Assembly (NCBI GenBank): GCA_001247695.2
Contig: LGRX02035201.1
Span: forward strand, 42,978 to 106,977
Length of the DNA stretch: 64,000 nucleotides
Direction: 5' to 3'
Source of the DNA: Cymbomonas tetramitiformis
Lineage: Eukaryota > Chlorophyta > Pyramimonadophyceae > Pyramimonadales > Pyramimonadaceae
Shown here: one piece after another, positions 10,898 to 20,100 of the stretch
How positions within the stretch are numbered: position 1 is the stretch's first letter
Layout of the letters: the number at the start of each line of letters is the position of its first letter
Notes under the pieces: generated by a model
Databases searched by the model: none
Told to the model about the DNA's origin: nothing
The model's input: the letters and a program-made list of their open reading frames with translations, nothing else
Position numbers and translations under genes: made by a program

Positions 10898-12226
10898 ATG
10901 ACTTCATCCTCAGTTGGAACACCGGCCATGGGCGCTAGGATGCGCCTAGATTCAATTTTTGCTAGGAACGTGGGTGCTCGCTACAAGAGCACCCCGCAGT
11001 CAGCGAATGTCGCACTCGCTGCTGCTGACAGGACACGCAGCAATGCCGTTTTGCAATCGTCTTGGGACATTGACGTTGTGAAGCGTGTTGCGAAGGACAC
11101 CTTAGGTACTAAGGCGTCCTCATTTTCCGGAAGTGAACCTCATCGACAACTCCTTTGGGATTCTTTGGTGACTGCCTTGGAGGCATCTTTTGTCAACAAG
11201 GACACCGCCAACGAGGACATTTTTGACCTCGTGGACGTCACCAAGGAGGTTCACCCGATCTTCAACGACATTTTACTTCGTGCGTTGGTCTCTTTGGCAA
11301 CGCCCCACTCTCCGGCTCGAAGGTGGGTTGACGCTTCGGCTCGGATTTCTCCGCGCGACGGTAAGCGTGCACTCCTGGAGATCACCAAGCGGCTGCTGCC
11401 GCCTGGGCATCGGCCGCTCCGCCACCATGAAGAACTCTTAAGCATTTCTTTTGGTTCTTCTAATGACCCTGAGCCCTTGGTTGCACAATTTGACGAGTGC
11501 CTTAAGGCTATCGCGGCTAGCGGAGCGGGTCCCCTGGATGACGGAGCAGCCAAAAGGCAGCTCCTGGCAGCGCTGGACGCTGACTTCTACAAGGAAGTGA
11601 TCACCCCGCTCCGCCTGGACACCGAGTTGGCGAAGGTGAGCATCGAGGAGGTGTACACTCACGTTCTAGAGGTGTGGTGGAGTGCGAACCCTAATGGCCC
11701 TCCCACCCGCCCCAAGACAGCCGCGCCTGTCCCGACGCACACGCCTCTCGGATTGGCTTACGCAGGTGACGGACAGGGTGACATCTCGGACTTCCTTGAG
11801 GAGTTCGCTCGTATCATTGGTGAGGCCTCTACCCTACTCACCTCCCTCCGTCATGACGAGCGCGGGATTGCACCCGACACACCGCCGCCACGGGGTGATT
11901 TTCACCGTAGGCATGGGGGCGGTGGTGTAAAGTTTCCACCGTCCAAGTGGCGCGACGAACGAAACCGTCGGACCGACGGTAAGTTTCACGGACGTAATCG
12001 TCACGTGGGTTGGAAGCAGCGCTTCGCGGCATCCCCGCTCCCGAAGGGCGGGAATTGGCCTCAAGGCATGAAGCCGCTGGGTGCTAGGAGCATTTCTTTT
12101 CACTCCGCATCCTCGGCCTTCGTTCAGGAGTGCCCCTCTGCCCTGGGCACTTTCACGACACTGCACGTTGCCCTGAGGTGTGTGGTTCGTGCGATGTGGA
12201 CCTACGGGATGCCGCCATGGACCTAG
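10898..12226 (+). CDS. gag: Element B Gag-like protein, frame 1 (442 aa, frameshifted near its end)
   Basis: It starts at an ATG about 370 bp downstream of the LTR. It shares with element A the capsid-like core: F-x-GSE near residue 80, the SPARRWVDAS and DGKRALLE block, and a KRQLLAAL block. A Gly/Arg/Lys-rich nucleic-acid-binding stretch follows (about residues 335-400). The frame then loses homology: from about 12130 the sequence that matches A and forms a zinc knuckle lies in the -1 phase. The last 30 or so residues are therefore probably not native. One base missing from a C run near 12130-12136 would explain it. Role: particle-forming protein of a non-autonomous element. Confidence 0.85.
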   Translation: MTSSSVGTPAMGARMRLDSIFARNVGARYKSTPQSANVALAAADRTRSNAVLQSSWDIDVVKRVAKDTLGTKASSFSGSEPHRQLLWDSLVTALEASFVNKDTANEDIFDLVDVTKEVHPIFNDILLRALVSLATPHSPARRWVDASARISPRDGKRALLEITKRLLPPGHRPLRHHEELLSISFGSSNDPEPLVAQFDECLKAIAASGAGPLDDGAAKRQLLAALDADFYKEVITPLRLDTELAKVSIEEVYTHVLEVWWSANPNGPPTRPKTAAPVPTHTPLGLAYAGDGQGDISDFLEEFARIIGEASTLLTSLRHDERGIAPDTPPPRGDFHRRHGGGGVKFPPSKWRDERNRRTDGKFHGRNRHVGWKQRFAASPLPKGGNWPQGMKPLGARSISFHSASSAFVQECPSALGTFTTLHVALRCVVRAMWTYGMPPWT

Positions 12227-13317
12227 ACGAGGTCGTTTCGGCCTTTCAAACCGCCTTCGACAACGAGAACGACGAAGAGTTCGCTGACTTGTGCCATGAG
12301 CACGAACAGCCGCTGGTGCGTACCGATCCTGAGCCTTTCACCTACCCGGTACGGCACGACGTGGGATTGCGTGCACACTATGCGGGCTTGGGTCATGGTG
12401 CTTCGGGCGCCGGCATGGGAGATGTGCTATCAGATGCACGGGGAGTACTCGAGTCCCTGCGGTCTGCGGCTACGGCTGCACAGGTCGGTGGTGCTACCAC
12501 AGCTGGTAAGCAACCACCACTGCACATCGGCACTTTGTCTGTGCCGCAGGTGGTGTGCGATGCGCAACCACCACCTGCCAATCGCGAGATCGACGCTGGA
12601 CTTTACCCTGTTTCGGCATCGGACCCCGCTTCTTTCGATTCTCCTTTCGAGGAACCGCTACGAGTGTCTTTTATGGACCGGGTGATGCCCGGATGCCCTG
12701 ACCCTTCACTTCATTTGTGTTCGATTGAGCCTTCTCACAGCTCGATTCACCCGGGGGAGCTTTCCGTGATCGACGATGACGACGGCTCCGACAGCTATTC
12801 CTTATCCGGAGACGAGATTCCCTCGGCCCCACCGGCTACACGGTCGCGTGTCGGTGTGGCAACATTGCCGAGGGTCTCCTCTTTAGCATCTCTAGCCCTG
12901 CCCGCACTCATGTGTCTTACATGTGTGTCAGCGGTTCAGGGTTCGGTGGTGCTCGATCGAGCCCCTGAATTCACCGCAGCGGTACATCCCACTGGGGTGA
13001 CTGCCAACAGTCTGCCTGCCTTGCCGTACTATTTTACTTTCGGCATTTCTTTTCCATCTTTGGTTTCGGCAGGTTTGAATTCTGATTTTCAATTTTCGGA
13101 ATTTCTGATTTTGCTCTACGAGTCTTTTCCTGCCTCTGGTTTCTGGTCTTGGCTTCTGGACTATGGTTCTGGCTTCTGGTTCTGGACACTGGTCTCTGGA
13201 CTCTGGTTCTGGATTATGACTTCTGGACTCTGGTTCTGGTTGAGCTTCTTTGACACTGACAACTTCTTCAACTCTGGTGAACTCTGCAACTTTGTGGACC
13301 ACTTTCAAAGTGGCTGA
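12130..13317 (+). CDS. Element B second frame: knuckle remainder, hydrophobic segment and aromatic tail (395 aa)
   Basis: This frame opens without an ATG (first codon shown is gtg) and overlaps the Gag frame by 97 bases in the -1 phase, so it is a continuation rather than an independent gene. It begins with the second half of a C-x2-C-x4-H-x4-C knuckle whose first half sits at the frame break. An acidic patch (DDDDGSD) follows at about residue 215, then a hydrophobic segment (about residues 245-275, including ALPALMCLTCVSAVQ). A tail rich in Phe, Trp, Ser and Gly comes last, built from SGLWFW-like repeats encoded by a ctctggttctgg minisatellite. The order matches the shorter frame of element A. 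Confidence 0.6.
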   Translation: MPLCPGHFHDTARCPEVCGSCDVDLRDAAMDLDEVVSAFQTAFDNENDEEFADLCHEHEQPLVRTDPEPFTYPVRHDVGLRAHYAGLGHGASGAGMGDVLSDARGVLESLRSAATAAQVGGATTAGKQPPLHIGTLSVPQVVCDAQPPPANREIDAGLYPVSASDPASFDSPFEEPLRVSFMDRVMPGCPDPSLHLCSIEPSHSSIHPGELSVIDDDDGSDSYSLSGDEIPSAPPATRSRVGVATLPRVSSLASLALPALMCLTCVSAVQGSVVLDRAPEFTAAVHPTGVTANSLPALPYYFTFGISFPSLVSAGLNSDFQFSEFLILLYESFPASGFWSWLLDYGSGFWFWTLVSGLWFWIMTSGLWFWLSFFDTDNFFNSGELCNFVDHFQSG

Positions 13318-13513
13318 GTATCTGCGAAATTGGGCTGTAGGAACTTAGCTTGCAAGCAGTATCCTAGCAGCAGTTTTAGGAAGGGACCGCCCTGGCTAAA
13401 GCACATGCCTCCCTCTAGCAGTTTCCAGCTCTTAGCTGTTTGTTGTTTCGGAACAATTTGCTTTGTCTGTGCTCCGCTCTCTGCCACCTGTAACAGCACT
13501 ATGTACAGTCACA

Positions 13514-13521
13514 GGGTGGTG
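13514..13521 (+). promoter_or_regulatory. Polypurine tract of element B
   Basis: gggtggtg immediately before the 3' LTR at 13522, identical to that of element A. Confidence 0.75.
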
Positions 13522-13713
13522 TGCTGGATTCAGTGACCCGTAGGTCATAACTATTCCGACTCCCGTTAGCTGTACCAGTACTCGTACAGTACTAGGTGAC
13601 AGATCCCTAGGTCACAGACACGTTATATTCGTTTATCTCTTATAATCAGTTTACACTTGTATGAAAACTATTCAGTGACCGCCCCGATATAATACGTTAT
13701 ATTATATCTCACA
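13522..13713 (+). repeat. 3' LTR of element B (192 bp)
   Basis: Matches 10335-10526 with one difference; followed by the ctgtc target duplication. Confidence 0.94.
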
Positions 13714-13718
13714 CTGTC

Positions 13719-13893
13719 TCTGATCGGAACCGTGACTCCGCTAGTAGCTAGGATGACAGTACAGTAGTACTGTACTGTCAGTCATTATTTCGTATTATCC
13801 GGGTTTCCGAGATGCATGATAAAAGCACTCGGCCGGACTGTTTATGAGAGCTTAGCCAGTTCGTTTTCACCGAGCGGAACACCTGTTCTCGCA
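13719..13893 (+). repeat. 3' LTR of element A, second part
   Basis: It resumes at the base where A's LTR was split and runs to gttctcgca, then caacg (target duplication of A). Together with 10274-10334 it makes 236 bp against 235 in the 5' copy. Confidence 0.93.
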
Positions 13894-13898
13894 CAACG

Positions 13899-14535
13899 CT
13901 TATATGCGCTTTTGAAAAAGGGTATGCAACCAAAGGCGCGTCTGCAGGACATACGTGGTGGCTCGCATGCGTGCTACGATTACAAAACACGTGCTTTTCA
14001 AAAACAAAAGACACCTGTCGGTTGCTTGCTGCTGTTGCCCAACAAGGTGGTGGCCGCCGCCAAGAGAAGAGAATCCGAAAATGGCGTTCGTTTCGCAAGG
14101 TTTTCGGCCATGCGGCACGTCAACAACTCAGTACAAGTGACACTGTAGTCATTCCATGGTATCCCATGTTTCCACCAGTCCGGGCGTGGCGCAACATTGC
14201 CACGTATCATGCCAAGCGCCAGCGCAGCGCGAGTTTTGAGAGGTGGCGCTGGCGCGGCGCCAGTGCGCTGGCGCGGCGCGGAATTAATGGGCCCGCGCCA
14301 TGGCGCTGGCGCGGCGCCAAACCCTTTTGGGGTTGATGGCGCGTCCAAACGCCGTCGCGCCGTCGCGTCCAAAGGGCGTCCTTGTGCGAGACCATTTTGG
14401 ATCCACGCTCATGTGAGCACGCCGCGAGCAACAGCATGAACAAGGTCAAGCGTTATTACAGTCTGTGTTACAGTACAGGATTGCTAGGTCAAACTAATGC
14501 TAATGCTCATGTCGACATTATATTCAATATATAGT
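13899..14535. other. Spacer with a GC-rich self-complementary patch
   Basis: No gene is supported; the open frames on both strands have no recognisable domain. From 14218 to 14340 the words gcgctggcgcggcgcc and ggcgctggcgcg recur and are self-complementary, giving strong potential hairpins. Confidence 0.4.
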
Positions 14536-14621
14536 ATGAAGAGGTGCTAATTAGCCCCAATATGACCTGAAGGAGCGTCAGCGACTTCAGGTCATATTGG
14601 GGCTAATTAGCTCCTCTTCAT
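14536..14621. mobile_element. Foldback element: 37-bp inverted repeat with 12-nt loop
   Basis: The left arm 14536-14572 and right arm 14585-14621 are complementary with one mismatch. The arm includes caggtcatattggggctaa. A related word, caggtcatattggg, recurs at about 53329. It could be a tiny MITE relic or a hairpin transcript source; no target duplication is obvious. Confidence 0.75.
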
Positions 14622-14739
14622 GATATATTTGTGACACATCAGCCCTCGATTAATCGAAGGGATCATGTGAGAGCCACGTCATGAAATATGCTTTGCAACA
14701 ATATTTCTCGACTCTGCCACGTCATCACAACTCGCGATA

Positions 14740-14880
14740 TATTGCTCAAATATTGCTTACAGTACAAATATTGCTTACAGTAGCGTCATCGGTGTGTCAT
14801 CAGTGTCGACTGTCGCTGTCGCTGTCGCTGTCGCTCGCTGTCATGTCATGTCATGTCATGTCAATGTCATGACATGTCAT
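14740..14880. repeat. Short direct repeat and microsatellites
   Basis: aatattgcttacagta occurs twice in tandem near 14748-14780. A (gtcgct)n run (14812-14840) and a (gtcat)n run (14838-14877) follow. Confidence 0.8.
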
Positions 14881-15792
14881 CACAGTCTATCCTACCTCAG
14901 GCTGTTTTGTAACCGGCGCGTCAGCGCACGGTGATCTGTACCGTCGCGTCAGCGAACGGCGAAGCGAACGGTGAAGATGTCTACGATGATCGTCTGTCAT
15001 CAACGCAGTCGATCGTCTTTTCAATCGCGAGTCACATTACAAAATACTAGCCAATCGGAAACTCAAATAACAGATTTCCAAGATCGTTCGAGTTTTCAGT
15101 CGTCTGTCATAGTAAAAAAGATACTGCCAATCAATGCCTAGAAAGCTGGATTTCTAAGATCGATGCTTCGAACTTCGAAATTAACCCAAAGGGGAGTTCT
15201 GATGCAAATTCAAGCTCATTTCTTGTTTGCATCTTCCCGTGCACCTCCTGCTGTGACCCTGCCTGCTGTGAATATCTTTGTGCGTAATGTTTCTGCGACT
15301 GACGTTAAGTGTGTATGCATCGATATGTGTATACATGACTAAATTTTGCTTACATGCAGGATCAGTGCTCGACCGCATGATGACCTTCGACTAGTCGACC
15401 CCTTTCCGCTTGTGTTCATCTTCGACCGACTCCACGCTCAACGCTCGCCTACGAGATCCTCGCTGCATCCTCGCATACCATTTTAGGTTCATATGCACTT
15501 TCGTGTGTGTGCCCCTCATGTCACTGTACGTTTTCAGATGACTTGTGTGTTTTCCCTAATTCCCCGATCCCCCCCGCCATATGCCCCATGTGCCATCCGC
15601 GTATGTCCCCTTGTGACACACGCGCCCAATGTGTTTGTTGTTCAACTGGTGTGTCATCACTGGTTAGGACAAGGACTGCGTGAGGTGCAGGTGCCTCAGG
15701 TCTCAGGTCCCAGTCCGATGTGGCACGATAATAACAAATAAGAGGAACGGGAACAGCATTGGGATCAGGTGTCGCGAGCGTGAGGGCTCGAA
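14881..15792. other. Spacer, nothing recognised
   Basis: Several minor open frames on both strands lack domain signals. I see no RNA gene or repeat of note. Confidence 0.4.
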
Positions 15793-15795
15793 TAA

Positions 15796-16387
15796 GGCCC
15801 GTCGTTAGTCCTGGTTTGGGAATTTCGACGACATGTCGGTCTGTCGCGTTTTTGATCGCGGCGATTTGATTGGTTGAAAAATTCAGAAACGCGACATGAA
15901 GACATGCGACAGGGTCTACATGATCTTTTTGGGGTCGACATGATCTCTGCATGTCTTCGAAAACGAAAGATCATGTCGACCCCAAAAAGATCATGTAGAC
16001 CCATTTTGTCTTCTTTTTGTCGTCCTATGTCGCGTTAATTTAAAATCTATCGTTAGATCAAAACTTTTTTAAGGGCGCACAGGCATTTAATGTCGCGCAT
16101 GTCGTTCATGTCGGTTTTCGGGTTCCACGTCGGCAAAAAGACATGACCGCGTTTTGTGGGGGAAAAGCGAAATAGTGAATCTAGCACGTGCGTTTCAATG
16201 ATCGAGGCATTTGTGCCACCCGATGGGGGGAAAGAAATATAAATCCGGACGCCACGTACGCACGGAACGTCATGCAGTCCAGAGAAATTCCATCGTTGTT
16301 CCTGGTCACGCGACAGCGACATCCGACACGACACGACGACATGCCGACATCGCGACAAAGTTCCCAAACCAGGACTAACGACGGGCC
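15796..16387. mobile_element. PIF/Harbinger-like MITE (592 bp)
   Basis: Perfect 27-bp terminal inverted repeats lie at 15796-15822 and 16361-16387, beginning ggcccgtcgttagtcctggt. They are flanked by taa on both sides (15793-15795 and 16388-16390), the 3-bp TWA duplication of PIF/Harbinger elements. The GGCC start also fits Tourist-type ends. No transposase frame is present, so it is non-autonomous. The similarity of the inner flanks (gtcgcg words) continues weakly. Confidence 0.85.
15912..16002. repeat. Perfect 35-bp inverted repeat inside the MITE
   Basis: Arms 15912-15946 and 15968-16002 are exact reverse complements around a 21-nt loop. Each arm itself contains two catgatc words flanking a ttttttgggg-type core. 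The flanking gaagaca / tgtcttc words extend the pairing imperfectly. Confidence 0.9.
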
Positions 16388-16390
16388 TAA

Positions 16391-17150
16391 CAATATTGAC
16401 TAATAACTGACGATCGGATGACGACTCAAGCCGGTCGGTCGCGGTCGCGGTCGCCGAACGTCCATCGCATGAAGACTAAGTTAAGATACTACAGTACTGT
16501 AGGCTCTAGATAGAGAGACACAGATCAACCAGACAGAGCGCATACTGTAGACCTCATAGAATGAGGCAAGGCCAAGCGAAGGCGAAGAGAACGACTATAT
16601 AACAGTTTCGGATGGCAACTTGCTTGAGTTCTCACGTCGTCGGAAGACATTCATATAATCGAATACGGTTTATGTATTGAGTTTTAAAAAGTATTTCGAG
16701 CTGTTGGCAACGGGAGGGCACCCTTTGAAAACTGAAACACACTTGCGCTCTCACGGTCGGACACTGAGCGGTCATACCGGTTGCAAGTTTCAGCGCTTGC
16801 GCACCACGTTTTCCCAAAGGGTCAGCGCCTACTTGTAGTTTGATCGGCTATTTTATTGCCTTTGGTTGTGGAAGTGCATAACACTCATATTCCATCGGTC
16901 GAAACTGTGAGTCCAGGAATATAACACCACGTCGTGCGGGGGACAGCAGAAACTATATGTGGAATTAGATGGGCAACCCCGGGGTGATTGAGGTGAAAGC
17001 AACTGCAAGGTCGTTGGCTGCCTACAAAGAAAGAACTCGACTATTAAATCCATTCAAGCGCATATCATGATGATAAGACAACGTGATGAATAGCCCAACG
17101 CCGGGCTCGTCAGCGTGTCTGATAGCCACCGCTGTTTCCGTCTTTCTAAA
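16391..17150. other. Upstream region of the LRR gene
   Basis: No gene is evident. A short (gtcgcg)n patch occurs near 16434-16452. A promoter for the gene starting at 17151 should lie here; I cannot identify a clear TATA box. Confidence 0.3.
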
Positions 17151-20100
17151 ATGACCGGTGAACCGCGACCTTCAGTGGAAGGCCCACAAATATTGCCTCC
17201 GCTGATATCGGAATGGGAGTATCTTACCGGGGTGCCGGGCTCATCTTCACGAGGAAGTCCGTATACGCCAGTCTCGGCACTCACAGGAAGTCATTCCCAG
17301 AGGGGTGTGACGCCATTCAGCGACTTTGCGATGCCTCCGCGGCCGTCCACGGTGGCCGGAAGTTATCACTACGATGACTACGGTCGTAGTCGACCGGCTG
17401 CTCGTACGAGGTTATCCCTTCTGCCGAACCTCGACAAGAAGGAAGTATTTGCGCAGTTTAAGCCGAAGAAACCGAAATCGAATTATGGCGAGGCTCCGGC
17501 CAAAAGACCGCCGAAGGGCCGCTATGGCCGCAGTCCTATTCGCAATCGAGATAGCCAAATACATCCCCGCGGCTCTCCGAATCAATTTGCCAACAAAGTC
17601 ACTAAGGAGATTGTTGATAAGGACGCTGATTTGGTGCATACCATCGTCACTCAAGAAGAGTTCGCTAAAGGCTGCTTTCACTTGAAAGACTTTGCTCCAG
17701 GTGGGAATTTCGCTGCAGGCTTAATGCGACTGCTTGTTGAAACTTAGAATTCCTTTTGTATACGAGCTCGTGATCGAAATAGCCCCTCTTGCTCCACTCG
17801 CATGCTGTGGCTGGAGAAAATCTTTCCTCGCTTTCTTTTGTACGACGGTCACTGACCCTTTTGCATTATTTTAGCTGAGGAGCTGCAGCTGGGGTCGTCC
17901 CGTGACCCAGGTGCCCTGCCTGCGGTGCCCAGTCAGAATCTTCAAGGCGGTATGGGCAGTCTGTCGCGCGTCGGCAGCGCGGCCCCCGAGAAGCAGGAGA
18001 GCTTTGCCGACGTGGAGGAAGAAACTCCCCGCGGCCTGCACCTGATTCTCCCTTTCTCCGGCCCTGGGGAAGACGCGCAGTATGAAGAGCGCCTGCTCTC
18101 CGACATTCCCGCGCGGGTGGCCTGCGAAAAGTACAAAACTGTGTCCGTGGACGGGTGGCATCTCATGGAGAAAGACCCGGTCTTCGAGAGGTGCGGGGCA
18201 GGCGTGGCATGTGCCTGGCGTGTCTGTATGAGGGCAGCATGTCTCAGATAGAGACCCAGTGGTCGAACGCTGACGCGCAAGCTTGACGTGTCCGCAACAT
18301 GTCTGTGGAATAATGGCATCTCTTGAAGAAACTTCCAGGGTTCGGAAAGTGACGTGCGGACGGCCACATCGCCCGAATGGCAGGGGCGCCTCGCAGCAGA
18401 GTTTGCTACCGCAAGTAGGGTGACCCTGTAGGAGTCTGAAAAATCGATTGCTGCCGACACCTATCTTTGTGGATACCTTGTATCTTGAAGCTGGGCTTTT
18501 GCGGCAATCGAAGAGCTTTCACATTCAAGTCTTCTGTCCCAAAGGTGGCCCACCTCACCCGGAAGCGGGCTTCTTGGCTGACAGCACGGATCAGCTTGTC
18601 CGAGTACCGCTTACGAATGAACAGGCGGCGAATGCCGGCGTTCACGAGACGCCAAGGTGAGGCTGCCCAGAGCGCTGCAACGTGATGTCTCCTCCCTGCT
18701 TGCTGCCCAGCTACCCTCCCTCTCCTGGCCCGAGGCTCCCCCTTCACGCCGGCTACCCGACATTTCCCCTCATGCGCATCAGCCTTTGTATTTCACACTG
18801 TATTCTTTTGGCATTGCTCGCTGTCAGCCTGCGAGTACGTCACGCACGGAGTGGGCACTGGGCTGCCCCGCAGTGAGCTCGGGCAGCGGTTGGTGAAGCG
18901 GCTGAATTACGATCTCCAGAAGAAGCAGCGCCCGCACACTCCAAAGAGGCATCTTCCCGGGGTTCCCAAGCTCTCGAAGGCGGTCGGGAGCGGGGAGACA
19001 GTTCTCAACCTTTCGGACTCGAAGGTGGCTCCCCTTCCCTCTCACTCCGTGTCTCGCGCTCGAGCCTCCGTGTCCTCCTCCCTTGTGGCGCCCCCTTTTC
19101 CCTGTCTCCGTGTCGCCATCTTCTGCCTTTGACCTCCATATCATTCCCTACTGCCTCCGTGTCGCCATCTTCTGCCTTCATGTGCTCGCCCCTGCCTGCG
19201 TATCGTCATTGCCTGCCATGTTGCATCCCTCACTCTATATTATTCCCTTCCACCTCTGTATCATTCATTCCTTTGCGCCTCTGTGTCATTCATTCCTCTC
19301 CGCCTCTGTGTCATCCACGCCTCTCCGCCTCTGTGTCATTTGCCCCCTGCCTCGGCGGAACATCCATCGCTTCCCCACAATTTCCGGGGCATCAGGTCAT
19401 CTCCCATCTCCATGTCATCACCCGTACTTCACGTCGCCCCTCAGAGTCTACGTGGCACTTAAGGGCTTGCCTCTCGGTGGTGTCGCAGATGGGCCCGCGG
19501 CAGGTGTGCGCGCTGGCCTTCACGCTGCCCCAGCAGACTGCCATTAGCACCCTCATCCTCAGCAAGAACACCATCGACGACGGCTGCTGTGAGCTGCTGG
19601 TCGCTGCACTGCGTATCGAACCGAACATCTCCCAGCTGGACCTTTCCCACAACAAGATTGGAGTCAAGGGTGCTGCCTTGCTGTCGGCTCTCTTCAAGGT
19701 GGATCCACCCCCCTCCCTGCTCAGCACCTGCCTGCCTCTGACTACGCTGCAGGTGCCGCAGGGCTAGCTCCGTGCCCGGCACCCCGAAACTCGTTTAGCC
19801 GACCAGGCTGGAGGGCCACCAGAGATCCCCTCTGCTGGAGGGGCGGCGGAGCTCTGGCTCACGAGCTGGAGGAGTGGTGGCGGCGAATACAGCTCCTCGA
19901 GCTGGAGGAGGAGCGAGGCGGAGCTCTGGCTCACGAGCTGGAGGAGGGCGAGAAGGGCTCAGCTCACGCGAGCTGGAGGAGGGCGGCGGAGCTCTGGCTC
20001 TCACGACGCTGGAGGAGGGCGGTGGAGCTCTGGCTCACGAGCTGGAGGATGGCGGTGGAGCTCTGGCTCACGAGCTGGAGGATTGTGGTGGGCTCTGGCT

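Larger units (their letters stand above)
10335..13713 (+). mobile_element. Element B: younger gag-only LTR retrotransposon nested in A
   Basis: Seen directly: 192-bp LTRs at 10335-10526 and 13522-13713, from tgctggattcagtgaccc to tatatctcaca, with one difference between them. The target duplication ctgtc occurs at 10330-10334 and 13714-13718. The primer site ggttatggg is at 10527-10535 and the purine tract gggtggtg at 13514-13521. Length is 3,379 bp. Its Gag and downstream frames are homologous to those of A at the protein level but clearly diverged, so A and B are two families of one lineage. LTR identity and the insertion into A's LTR both say B inserted later. It has no pol genes. Confidence 0.94.
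7289..13893 (+). mobile_element. Element A: gag-only LTR retrotransposon, interrupted by element B
   Basis: Seen directly: LTRs at 7289-7523 and 10274-10334 joined to 13719-13893, both starting tgctggacttt and ending gttctcgca. A 5-bp target duplication caacg (7284-7288 and 13894-13898) flanks it. A primer-binding site ggttatg lies at 7524 and a purine tract gggtggtg at 10266-10273. The LTR copies differ by about three substitutions and one indel over 235 bp. Without B the element is about 3.2 kb. It encodes only a Gag-like frame and a short hydrophobic frame; no protease, integrase, RT or RNase H motif is present. From established knowledge, this design corresponds to TR-GAG-type non-autonomous elements that need enzymes from another element. 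The half-tRNA primer site suggests Ty1/copia ancestry (inference). Confidence 0.93.

Noticed and set aside
9460..12230. Programmed -1 ribosomal frameshift shared by A and B
   Set aside because: The frame change is at different protein positions in the two elements and no X-XXY-YYZ slippery heptamer is apparent; single-base losses fit better.
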